64,000 bases of DNA, taken from positions 160,878-224,877 of the forward strand of contig NZ_CP183304.1 of the NCBI RefSeq assembly GCF_048541585.1, given 5' to 3'. Numbering within the stretch: the first letter of the stretch is position 1; each line of letters begins with the position of its first letter. This stretch comes from Legionella_C sp048541585. GTDB taxonomy: Bacteria; Pseudomonadota; Gammaproteobacteria; Legionellales; Legionellaceae. A program made the translations under genes and the position numbers. Below, one piece after another: positions 44,458-52,192 of the stretch. The notes beneath the pieces are model-generated. The model searched no databases, was not told the origin of the DNA, and was given only the letters and a program-made list of their open reading frames with translations.

Positions 44458-44473
44458 TGCTACGCGCGTAGCA
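44458..44473. promoter_or_regulatory. Palindrome copy 2 (candidate parS) at the 3' end of rep
   Basis: Identical 16-bp palindrome, one base before the stop of the replication initiator (44475) and 85 bp upstream of copy 1, between rep and par. Two copies so close together fit a partition site with cooperative loading. Confidence 0.7.
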
Positions 44474-44474
44474 T

Positions 44475-45275
44475 TTATTTCTTAACAAAGCGTATACAGG
44501 ATTCATCATTCATTTTTATCTCAGATACATTCCAAGGTAAATCATGAAAAGACTTAATTTCATTTTTGAATTTAGCTATTGACCAATTATTTGCACATAA
44601 GCACTGGAGCTCCTCAACTGAAATAACCCAGGTTCCTTCGAGTGAAACTTTAAGTGCAACTAACTCAAGCAAACGTTTTTTAAGACCAGATGTTTCTTCC
44701 AAAACACGTTCATTAATAGTAATTAGAGAATTAGAGTTTCTTAAGGATGAAACTAATCTTTCATCTAAAGAGATAGAAATCTTGTCAATACCTCTAGAAG
44801 TTTCTACATATTCATATTTAACTAGAGTAAAACCGGTGACATGTTTCCCTTCATCTTTAAATATATTGCCCTTATAAGTTGTACTAGCCAACCTATCCAA
44901 GGCTTCTTTTAACCAATTAATATTTTTTCCGGCTTTAGGATTCCTACCTAAAAATTTTAAACATTCATAGGCTGAAAAAGTTACTGCGGAAGGGTGATGC
45001 CCAGTTCGATTAGCAATAGTATCAATTTTAGAAAATACAAATCTTAAAATATCAAAATCCCAGATTTTCACCATTCCATATTCATTATTTGCAGTTACCT
45101 CTAACGAAAACTTATGATCTTTAGATGTGTATTTAATTGTTTTAAAGCGTAACGCTTTAGAAGTTGAGCAAAAGGGGAAAAGCATTAAATTTCTTTCATT
45201 TTTTAAAGCATCTATGCCAATAGGCTCATTTGCTAAACGTTCACCACGGTCTACATCAATAATTGACTGATCCAT
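44475..45275 (-). CDS. repA: Plasmid replication initiator protein (RPA/RepA-like)
   Basis: A 266-residue replication initiator. The N-terminal NLMLFPFCSTSKALRFKTI and EVTANNEYGMVKIWDFDIL blocks are the hallmark of the replication initiator protein A (RPA) family of iteron plasmids, followed by winged-helix segments (SAVTFSAYECLKFLG, LKEALDRLASTTYKGN, and GLKKRLLELVALKV). It should bind the 22-bp iterons at 45515-45793 and open the origin. The start has AAGG a dozen bases upstream. An iteron-like sequence and three CTTGGAA repeats lie directly before the gene and may mediate autorepression. Confidence 0.8.
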   Translation of the reverse strand: MDQSIIDVDRGERLANEPIGIDALKNERNLMLFPFCSTSKALRFKTIKYTSKDHKFSLEVTANNEYGMVKIWDFDILRFVFSKIDTIANRTGHHPSAVTFSAYECLKFLGRNPKAGKNINWLKEALDRLASTTYKGNIFKDEGKHVTGFTLVKYEYVETSRGIDKISISLDERLVSSLRNSNSLITINERVLEETSGLKKRLLELVALKVSLEGTWVISVEELQCLCANNWSIAKFKNEIKSFHDLPWNVSEIKMNDESCIRFVKK

Positions 45276-45514
45276 TAAAATAAACCTTATTCCTTAAATT
45301 TAAACTAATTATAAAGAAAACCTTGGAAACTTGGAAGCTTGGAATGGCGAACCATCATTTTTATTTTAAGTTGAAATCAATAAGCAATTTTATTTAATAC
45401 AGGGATTTTTACCGACAATAAGTTAAAAAAAACCTATAAATTATCATTAAGTAAAAAAATTTTAGTATTTTAAAGCTTAAGTTAAAAATATTAATACGTT
45501 TTTACTGATTTAAT

Positions 45515-45793
45515 GGCGAACTATCAGGAATATTATGGCGAACCATCGGGAATAATTTGGCGAACTATCAGGAATGCTATGGCGAACTATTAGGAATAAT
45601 ATGGCGAACTATCAGGAATTTTACTGTGCTGAAGCGTATAAAAGGAGCCAATCATTTATTATTTAACGATATTTTATGAAAAATAGATGGCGAACTATCA
45701 GGAATAATTTGGCGAACTATTAGGAATATTATGGCGAACCATCAGGAATATTATGGCGAACCATTAAGAATATTATGGCGAACCATCAGGAAA
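45515..45793 (+). repeat. Ten iterons in two blocks of five, 22-bp period (origin)
   Basis: A 17-bp core GGCGAACTATCAGGAAT starts at 45515, 45537, 45559, 45581 and 45603, then at 45689, 45711, 45733, 45755 and 45777. Within each block the starts are exactly 22 bp apart, two DNA turns, and each core is followed by five AT-rich bases. Differences are confined to a few positions (ACTAT or ACCAT, TCAGG, TTAGG, TCGGG, TTAAG). The tenth copy ends GAAA. The blocks are separated by 69 non-repeat bases. This is typical of a theta-replicating plasmid origin bound by the initiator encoded just to the left. Confidence 0.95.
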
Positions 45794-45915
45794 TATGTTT
45801 ATTTTCAAATAGTTAATAAATTTGACGATTATTAGTAAAAAAACAAAAATATTAATAATTAATGTAAAAGCTTAAATGAATAAAAGGAAAGCTATGTCAG
45901 ATTAACTAAAATAGG

Positions 45916-45949
45916 GTAGTTATGAAGAGCTGCAACTCCTCATAACTAC
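45916..45949. repeat. 14-bp hairpin to the right of the iterons
   Basis: Arms gtagttatgaagag and ctcctcataactac pair with one mismatch around the loop ctgcaa. It lies between the iterons and the divergent gene. No poly-T follows, so it may be a regulatory or origin structure rather than a terminator. Confidence 0.45.
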
Positions 45950-46076
45950 AAGAAACCATCATTTGGAATGAAGCTAAAACTCTAATCATATAGAATTATT
46001 TATATGAAAATTGAGCATCCAATAAAAATTTTAGCTTTGTTCCCAAAAAAATACAACAAAGATAAGGAAATTATCT

Positions 46077-47456
46077 ATGGGGAACATTTGTTCAATTTTT
46101 TATGAGCATTTTGATAAGCTTATTGACTTAACCAATAGTCATAAAAAAGCTGTTTTTCTTGATAAATGCTTATATTGGTGGCAAATCTCAAATTACACCT
46201 TAGGCGACAATATAATTTGGTTTACGCGTAGCATCCCAGATATGGCTCAAGAACTTTCATTATCAGAACGTACAATTAGTCGATATATTCATGACTTAGT
46301 TGAACAAGGGCTTTTAGTAAGAACCTGTAAACTAAGTGCTTCTAATAAAAATAATCAGTTTAAAGTTACAAAAAGACTTTATATAAGAGTAACTGAAAAA
46401 TTACTTCAGCATTTACAGAAAAATCTTAAAAGTAAATCTCCTATACAAAAGAGCGAAACTAATAATTGTTCTTTTTTTCAGCAAAATGGCAAGATCGAAA
46501 AAGCCAGTATGGCAGAATCTTTAAATAAAGATCAAAATTATAATTATTTAGTTAACAATACAGTTAGTCGAAATAGTATTGTTGATAACAAAGCCGAGAA
46601 ACCCCAATCCCATACTACTTATCCACGTTTTGCTATCGAAAATTTAATTGGAGAACGTGTGGATGAACGAACAAAAAATTATATTAAGGGGATGATGACT
46701 AATCTACAAAAAAATTGTAATGTTCGATTCTCTTCACCAGAACAAACCTTTGCTGAAATTGTATTTTGTATTACGAATCAAGCACAGTTAAAACATATCG
46801 AAAGCTTGACTCATAAAATTCAAATTATTGCTAAATTATTGCGCGAGAATCGCTGGCTAACACCAAAAGGTTTTTATAACCATACTGATTATGGTTGTTA
46901 TTTTAAAAGCCAAAATAAATGTCCAAAATTAAGCGCAAGCGAATTTCAAGCGCCTGCAACAAAGCAATCATATCATCAAATAACTTATGCAATTACACAA
47001 AAAAAATCCCAATTAAATGAAGCAAAATGCTTACTGCTTAGTGAGAAACGCTGTCTTCAAGACACACTTGCTAAGCAAAATAGTATTAATCAATCTTTTC
47101 TAATTGAGTCAATTCAGAAAAGGTGTCAATCGATAGAAGCAGATATAAGCTTATTACACACGGAAATAAAATTGCTGGAACAAAGGCTAACTTTGACATC
47201 TGCAGTAAAAGATGAAAGTAAACACTTGCAGAAAACCAAGCAATTAAATCGATTGGTTGAACAAGCAGAAGTGATTAGAAATCGAATTAATCAACAATTT
47301 GAAGTAATTTGTAAGGTAACTAATTCATTGCCTAAAGAGCACCCAGATATTGATAGAGAACATAGGCTCTATCAGCAATTAAATACACAACTACAAGTCG
47401 TAGAAAACCAGATAATAGATTTAGAATATGAGCTCTATGAGCATAAGGCTGCTTAA
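46077..47456 (+). CDS. Winged-helix protein with C-terminal coiled coil, replicon-associated
   Basis: A 459-residue protein divergent from rep. AAGGA precedes the ATG. Residues 25-115 contain FLDKCLYWWQISNYT and IPDMAQELSLSERTISRYIHDLVEQGLLVRT, a winged helix-turn-helix as in plasmid replication-linked or MarR/GntR-like proteins. The middle (about 185-290) is a mixed domain, and residues 305-455 are coiled coil. Similar genes accompany RPA-type replicons on plasmids of Legionella and Coxiella relatives, but I do not recognise a named function. It could be an accessory replication factor or transcription regulator. A half-site-like TTTACGCGTAGCAT occurs within its coding region at about 46221. 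Confidence 0.65.
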   Translation: MGNICSIFYEHFDKLIDLTNSHKKAVFLDKCLYWWQISNYTLGDNIIWFTRSIPDMAQELSLSERTISRYIHDLVEQGLLVRTCKLSASNKNNQFKVTKRLYIRVTEKLLQHLQKNLKSKSPIQKSETNNCSFFQQNGKIEKASMAESLNKDQNYNYLVNNTVSRNSIVDNKAEKPQSHTTYPRFAIENLIGERVDERTKNYIKGMMTNLQKNCNVRFSSPEQTFAEIVFCITNQAQLKHIESLTHKIQIIAKLLRENRWLTPKGFYNHTDYGCYFKSQNKCPKLSASEFQAPATKQSYHQITYAITQKKSQLNEAKCLLLSEKRCLQDTLAKQNSINQSFLIESIQKRCQSIEADISLLHTEIKLLEQRLTLTSAVKDESKHLQKTKQLNRLVEQAEVIRNRINQQFEVICKVTNSLPKEHPDIDREHRLYQQLNTQLQVVENQIIDLEYELYEHKAA

Positions 47457-47754
47457 AATAAAGTAGCCTTGTTAGTAAAGCTCATTTAAGGTTAAATAAA
47501 GGTATTATTACAGTATGAGTACTTTAGAGCCCTAATTATTAGTATGTTTAGCACATTACCAAGAATTATATATTTAAATTGTTCAGTAAAATTATTTTAT
47601 AAATATAAGAAAAAAGTAAACTATGAAGTTAGCATAAAATATTACTTTATTAATGCAGTTTTTTTAAGAATATTTTAAAAAATATATCATGTTATATAAC
47701 TTAGCACGCTAGATAACTTTAGCATCTTAAAAATTTATATTTGCTTATAAGGTT

Positions 47755-48573
47755 TTAGTTTGTCTCTGGAGGCGCAGGAAAGGTGAGGACCGGTGCTGGA
47801 TTTTTTAATGCGTCTGTCAGGCTAATGAATTTATAACCTTTTTGTTGATACATTTCTAAAATATCACCTAATACATAACTATTAAGTAAATTCGCATGAA
47901 TTAATAAAATTTGCTTATAACCTAGATGCCCTGCATTTTGTTCAGCCTTTAGAGTTTGCTGCCAAATATAGGCTAAATATTTAGGCTTAAGTTTTTGAAT
48001 ATAATTTTCTCTTGAACGAAAGGGCACTTTATAAATAGTTTCATTATAAGCGAAATCTCTACTATCAATAGTTACCGGTGCCACAATATAATTGTGTTCA
48101 TGTAAGTAATTAAGAACCTTTGCTTTTGTTTTCCGATTACCTTCTGCTAAATATGGATAACGAAAATATTTGGGATTAGATAAAATGGGAGCTAAAATTT
48201 TATCAGCCTTATCAATATCAGCAATATACTTTTCAGCACTCATTGTATTTAAATTATAATGTGAATAAGTGTGATTACCTAAACTGAAACCAGCATTAAT
48301 AAACTGTTGGAGAAAAGCCCATTGTCCTTTCTCTATTGCACCTGCAATAACAAACCCTGTTACTGGGACTTTATATTTTATAAAATTTTGGACAATACTA
48401 GTAAATCGTTCTTCTGAACGCTCCCGTTCAGCAGGGGTGCCCATTTTTGACGCTACAAGAGGTAAGTCGTCAATAGTAATTGCAATTTCTCGTTCTGGCG
48501 CTGCTGCGCCACAACATAAAGTGGAAAATAAAAATAAATAAACGAAGAAAAATTTAAACATTATGTAGTCCAT
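47755..48573 (-). CDS. Polysaccharide deacetylase family protein (NodB domain), exported
   Basis: A 272-residue protein with a signal peptide (MFKFFFVYLFLFSTLCCGA after a few extra N-terminal residues). Motif 1 is AITIDDLPLV with the catalytic Asp and metal Asp (residues 35-36), motif 2 is GNHTYSHYNLN with the two His ligands, and motif 3 is RYPYLAEGN. These are full NodB catalytic motifs, so the enzyme should deacetylate N-acetylated sugars of peptidoglycan or surface polysaccharide. It lies just outside the replicon module, in the opposite orientation to the next genes. Confidence 0.85.
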   Translation of the reverse strand: MDYIMFKFFFVYLFLFSTLCCGAAAPEREIAITIDDLPLVASKMGTPAERERSEERFTSIVQNFIKYKVPVTGFVIAGAIEKGQWAFLQQFINAGFSLGNHTYSHYNLNTMSAEKYIADIDKADKILAPILSNPKYFRYPYLAEGNRKTKAKVLNYLHEHNYIVAPVTIDSRDFAYNETIYKVPFRSRENYIQKLKPKYLAYIWQQTLKAEQNAGHLGYKQILLIHANLLNSYVLGDILEMYQQKGYKFISLTDALKNPAPVLTFPAPPETN

Positions 48574-48739
48574 TACTAGATAGGAAATTTAAAATAATTT
48601 ATATTTAATAAAATTAAAATCTAAATTCTATGAGCTAAAAATCTAATTAGCTTTTAATATTTAAGTTGTTAGCCTTGTTAACTACATATTAAATGATAGA
48701 ACATTATTTAATAATAGATATAACTTTTACAAATTAAAA

Positions 48740-49446
48740 ATGGAAAATTTATTTAAAAAAATGGGAAAATTAAGCAAGTCTAAAGGTTTTAACCCACACT
48801 GGTCTGCTTGGATTGCTCTTTTTATTATCACAATTTTATATGAAGCATTACCAAAGGTATTTTATTGGGGACATAGTAGATTAATGATTTGCTTGGTAAT
48901 ATTATTAGCTATTCCTATGCTTATATCCCATCGGCGTAAAAATATTTTTATTGTTCAAATACTTTCTATAAGTATAAATTGTGTCTTATTACCTTTTATA
49001 TCATCATGTCAATAAGCCGAATAGTGTTTGCTGCTTTTGAAGGGCAAATAGGACCTAAGCACCTTTTATTATCAGCTTTTATTCTTTGGATTGCTAATAT
49101 TTTTTTATTTGCCTTGTGGTACTGGTCGTTAGACGCTGGTGGGCCGCATAAAAGAGATTTACATCAATTTAATGAAATTATAGCTTTTTTATTTCCTCAA
49201 AAACAAATTGCTATCTCCGCAACTGAAATCCCCAATGCTATTAAAAATTGGCAACCTAACTTTATAGATTATTTATTTCTTGCTTTTAATACTAGTACGG
49301 CTTTCTCTCCAACAGATACGCCAGTTCTTAGCACTTGGGCAAAAAGTATGACTATGATTCAAGCGCTTATATCCCTTACAATTGTTATTATACTTGCAGC
49401 ACGAGCAATTAATATTTTTCAAACATCTAATTATTTAATTTCATAA
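48740..49446 (+). pseudogene. Integral membrane protein gene split by a frameshift
   Basis: Two overlapping reading frames, 48740-49015 and a second frame open to 49446, together spell one conserved membrane protein. The first half has the N-terminal part HWSAWIALFIITILYEALP and ISHRRKN. The second has FILWIANIFLFALWYWSLD followed by GGP, and later NTSTAFSPTDTPVLSTWAKSM and ARAINIF, a well-known order in a widespread family of unknown function (NxxxFALWYWxLDxGGP, TAFSPTDT). The shift is of one missing base, most likely in a T-run at about 48992-48999. Without it the protein would have about 235 residues with several TMs. A sequencing error is possible. Confidence 0.8.
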
Positions 49447-49567
49447 TTAAATTATATTTATTAACTGATAATGGATGATAGAGAGAGTAGGGTGGGAAAA
49501 CTATTCTTGATGTAAACCTAATGATTATAGGTTTATAGTGTTATTTACTTATAGATATGGGTGAGCT

Positions 49568-49959
49568 TTGTTCCAAATTAAATTACACGTTAGAGATTAT
49601 GAGTGCGATATGCAGGGTATTGTTAATAATGCTATTTATCAACATTATTTTGAACATGCAAGGCATATATTTTTAAAGAAACACGGTAGTAACTTTTTTG
49701 AAATGGTGAGGAAAGAGATTTTTTTTTAGTAATCTATAGAGCAGAAATTGATTATTTGCAGCCCTTAACTTATGACCATGAATTTACAGTAAGCGTAGAT
49801 TTCGAGCAGATCTCAAAAGTTAGGGGTGTATTTAAACAAAATATATTTATCGATAATGTTATTTATACAAAAGGTCAGTTTTTTGTTACTGCAGTAGATA
49901 AAAATAAAAAACCAATGAATTTTGATTTGATACAACTAAATTTTAATAAGGTAGTTTAG
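49568..49959 (+). pseudogene. YbgC/4HBT-type acyl-CoA thioesterase split by a frameshift at a T run
   Basis: A TTG start at 49568 follows a GGGTGA-like ribosome site. The first frame reads FQIKLHVRDYECDMQGIV, then NNAIYQHYFEHARHIFLKKH. The D-x-x-G-x-V-N-N motif holds the catalytic Asp of hot-dog thioesterases. It stops at TAG after nine Ts (49719-49727). Inserting one T joins it to VIYRAEIDYLQPLTYDHEF, FKQNIFIDN and so on, exactly the rest of a YbgC-like chain. A slip in the T run (or an error) is the only change required. Transcriptional slippage at such runs could also restore the frame. Confidence 0.85.
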
Positions 49960-50005
49960 TTTATTTAAATTAAAATTAAGAATATTATAATCAACATAAA
50001 TTATT

Positions 50006-50923
50006 ATGCATCTTTCAACATTTGCTAAGTTTACTTTTATTGCTCTTTATTTGCTTGCAATAGCTTACACACACTTACGGGGTAAAGTACGTTTAAAAAT
50101 CTTTCGTCAGCTATTTGATCATTCTAGTTTACTAGCACCAGTAAATGCTATTATGTATTTGTTTTCTGCAGTACCTAATAAACCATTTTTAGAATTATCA
50201 CAATTTCCAGAGCTGGAAATATTAAAAAATAATTGGTTAATAATTCGTGAAGAAGCCCAATATTTATATCAAGAAGGATATATTTCTGCTTCGGATAAGA
50301 ATGATGATATCGGTTTTAATTCTTTTTTTCGTAGGGGCTGGAAGCGATTTTATTTAAAGTGGTATCAAGATCCTATGGCTTCAGCTATCCATTTATGCCC
50401 TAACACATTAGCCTTAATTCAGCAAATTCCATCTATTAATGCCGCTATGTTTGCATTACTTCCGAAAAAAAGTTTTTTATTTGAACACCGTGACCCTTAT
50501 GCTGGTTCTTTACGTTATCATTTAGGTTTAATAACACCTAATAGTCAAAATTGCTATATTCAAGTAGATGACAAAACTTACTTTTGGAAAGATGGCGAAG
50601 ATATATTATTCGATGAAACTTATATTCACCATGCTAAAAATAATACCAACGAAGATAGAATAATCCTATTTTGTGATGTTAAAAGGCCTCTTAAATATCA
50701 GTTAGCAAATAAATTTAATTCATTTTTTAGCTCTACAATTATGAAAGCAGCAGCCAGTAAAAATTTACCACATGAATCTGTAGGAGTCATTAACAAACTA
50801 TTTAAATATATCTATCAAATTCGCCTGCTTAGTAAAAAATTAAAAAGTTATAATAGAATGTTCTATTATCTAATAAAATTTTCTCTTTTTTTTCTTTTAG
50901 GTTATTGGGTTTTTATTCACTAA
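50006..50923 (+). CDS. lpxO: LpxO-like lipid A/aspartyl beta-hydroxylase
   Basis: A 305-residue Fe(II)/2-oxoglutarate hydroxylase, close in order and wording to LpxO of Salmonella. N-terminal TM, then HLRGKVRLKIFRQL, DHSSLLAPVNAIMYLFS, GFNSFFRRGWKRFYLKWYQ, FEHRDPYAGSLRYHLGL, which has the His-x-Asp of the iron site, and DETYIHHAKN and RIILFCDVKRP with the distal His and Arg. LpxO makes S-2-hydroxymyristate in lipid A at the inner membrane. It is immediately downstream of two frameshifted genes but is itself intact. Confidence 0.92.
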   Translation: MHLSTFAKFTFIALYLLAIAYTHLRGKVRLKIFRQLFDHSSLLAPVNAIMYLFSAVPNKPFLELSQFPELEILKNNWLIIREEAQYLYQEGYISASDKNDDIGFNSFFRRGWKRFYLKWYQDPMASAIHLCPNTLALIQQIPSINAAMFALLPKKSFLFEHRDPYAGSLRYHLGLITPNSQNCYIQVDDKTYFWKDGEDILFDETYIHHAKNNTNEDRIILFCDVKRPLKYQLANKFNSFFSSTIMKAAASKNLPHESVGVINKLFKYIYQIRLLSKKLKSYNRMFYYLIKFSLFFLLGYWVFIH

Positions 50924-51254
50924 ATTCTACTGACAAACTGAGCTATAAAGGAGCATTTTTAAAGTTATACACATTTTCTGGGGATAACTCTGTGAACTAA
51001 CTATTAAAAAAATATTTTACTAGTTCTAATACATTTTCTTTAGTTAATTTTAGTTATTCTTAAGCCAAAAATTTCAAGTAAATAGAGTAACCTGATTTTC
51101 TTTTATTAATAAACTAACTTCATTTTTTATAATTTTAAAACTAAATAAAGGTAATTAACTAAATTAATTAATGCTTCAATATTTATGAACAGGATTTTGT
51201 TTATTGCAAATAAAGTCATCTTTTCTAAATAAAGTTTACAGTAAAGTTAGATAG
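50924..51254. other. 331-bp gap with DnaA-box-like cluster
   Basis: AT-rich gap between lpxO and the recombinase. At 50965-50999 it holds TTATACACA (exact match to TTATNCACA), TGGGGATAA (inverted box with one mismatch) and TGTGAACTA (inverted, two mismatches). No ORF or tRNA found. Confidence 0.55.
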
Positions 51255-51848
51255 TTAAACTAAAGCTAAATTAGCAACAATTCGTTTAAGCCTATCAGGG
51301 TTATCATCAACATAAATAGCTGTAGTAACAATAGACGCATGGCCTGCCAATTTAGATACCGCTTTAATATCTACTCCTTGCTCAATAAGTTTGGTAATAA
51401 ATGTGCGCCGTCCAGAATGTGAGCTTGCGCCAATAATACCCGCTCTATCATAAATCGCTTTAAACCATTTTTGTAAGGTATTGGCTGTAAAGCGACTTCG
51501 CCTTTGAGTTTGAAATAAGGGTTTATAGCAAGCTATGTTATTTGTTTTTAGTTGATTTAGATGTGCTTGTAGCGCTTCACGTAATTTTTTATTACTTAAA
51601 TAAGCATAACGTTGCTTTTCACCTTTTGTCATTGATCGTTTAAGGCAAATTTCATCCAATAGCCGATAATGATTATCAGCTACATCAGCAATAGTAAGTG
51701 AAGCAATTTCTTTAGCTCGCAACCCTAAGCCAAAAGAGCAGTAAATTAGTGCAACATTACGACAGGCAAGTGAGCTATCTCTAGCTATTGCTAGCAACCG
51801 TTTAAATTCAGTATCGGTTAAAACTTTAGCTTTCCCTTCTTTAGGCAT
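51255..51848 (-). CDS. Short tyrosine recombinase (integrase catalytic domain)
   Basis: A 197-residue site-specific recombinase consisting almost only of the catalytic domain. Arg44 in LGLRAKEI, Lys75 in TKGEK, His144 and Arg147 in SHSGRRTF, His170 in AGHASI and the nucleophile Tyr179 in TAIYVDD are all present and in the right order. The N-terminal core-binding domain common to longer integrases is missing. Short recombinases of this kind often resolve plasmid dimers or move small elements. It lies about 3.8 kb to the right of the replicon module and is directly preceded by nested palindromes at 51893-51970. Confidence 0.88.
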   Translation of the reverse strand: MPKEGKAKVLTDTEFKRLLAIARDSSLACRNVALIYCSFGLGLRAKEIASLTIADVADNHYRLLDEICLKRSMTKGEKQRYAYLSNKKLREALQAHLNQLKTNNIACYKPLFQTQRRSRFTANTLQKWFKAIYDRAGIIGASSHSGRRTFITKLIEQGVDIKAVSKLAGHASIVTTAIYVDDNPDRLKRIVANLALV

Positions 51849-51892
51849 AATTTATTTAAAAATTCCGAAAATAATTTTATTTTAACTAAATA

Positions 51893-51970
51893 AGGAACTC
51901 TTAGCAAAAAAAATAATTTGTCAAAATTGTAACAAGGTTAATAACCTTCGCCAGTACTGGAGAGTTCCTC
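51893..51970. promoter_or_regulatory. Nested palindromes upstream of the recombinase gene
   Basis: Outer arms aggaactct (51893-51901) and agagttcct (51962-51970) enclose two perfect palindromes: aaggttaataacctt (51934-51948) and ccagtactgg (51951-51960). They begin 45 bp upstream of the recombinase start. Such arrangements are seen in recombination core sites and in autoregulatory operators. Which applies here cannot be told from sequence. Confidence 0.5.
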
Positions 51971-52155
51971 TTTTGTATAATTTAGGATGTGTTTTATATT
52001 ATTTAATATAATTAAAAAATTTGTTACCGCATGCATGTTTATAAAATAAAAAAATATTTAGTTAAAATTAAATCCTGGGGTTTATTCTAAGGAAAAACTA
52101 AAACTTGCTTTAAAGTTAAATAAGCTAGGTAAGTAAATTTAATTATGTACGAGTT

Positions 52156-52185
52156 TGTAGCATCGCCTAATTCGACGATGCTACA
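52156..52185. terminator. Hairpin just after the TPR gene stop
   Basis: A 10-bp perfect stem (tgtagcatcg and cgatgctaca) with a 10-base loop, eight bases after the stop at 52193. No T-run follows on the minus strand, so termination is uncertain. Confidence 0.4.
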
Positions 52186-52192
52186 GAAATAA

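Larger units (their letters stand above)
45276..46076. other. 801-bp replication origin region
   Basis: A gene-free region between the divergent rep and winged-helix genes. Features in order: three CTTGGAA(A/G) repeats at 8-bp spacing (45322-45344), a degenerate iteron at 45346-45362, an AT-rich run, ten iterons at 45515-45793 and a 14-bp-stem hairpin at 45916-45949. No perfect DnaA box was seen. Confidence 0.75.
51849..52192. other. 344-bp intergenic region
   Basis: Apart from the nested palindromes of 51893-51970 and a 10-bp-stem hairpin (tgtagcatcg, cgatgctaca; 52156-52185) beside the next gene's stop, no feature was seen. Confidence 0.45.

Noticed and set aside
44566..44877. Antisense ORF of 103 codons inside rep
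   Set aside because: Lies entirely within rep on the other strand with no ribosome site or family; a shadow of rep codons.
45515..45793. Regular repeats considered as CRISPR
   Set aside because: Spacers of five bases and short 17-bp cores with drift, beside a replication initiator, fit iterons and not CRISPR.
46221..46233. TTTACGCGTAGCA as a fourth par palindrome
   Set aside because: Only a half site and inside a coding region; not a full match.
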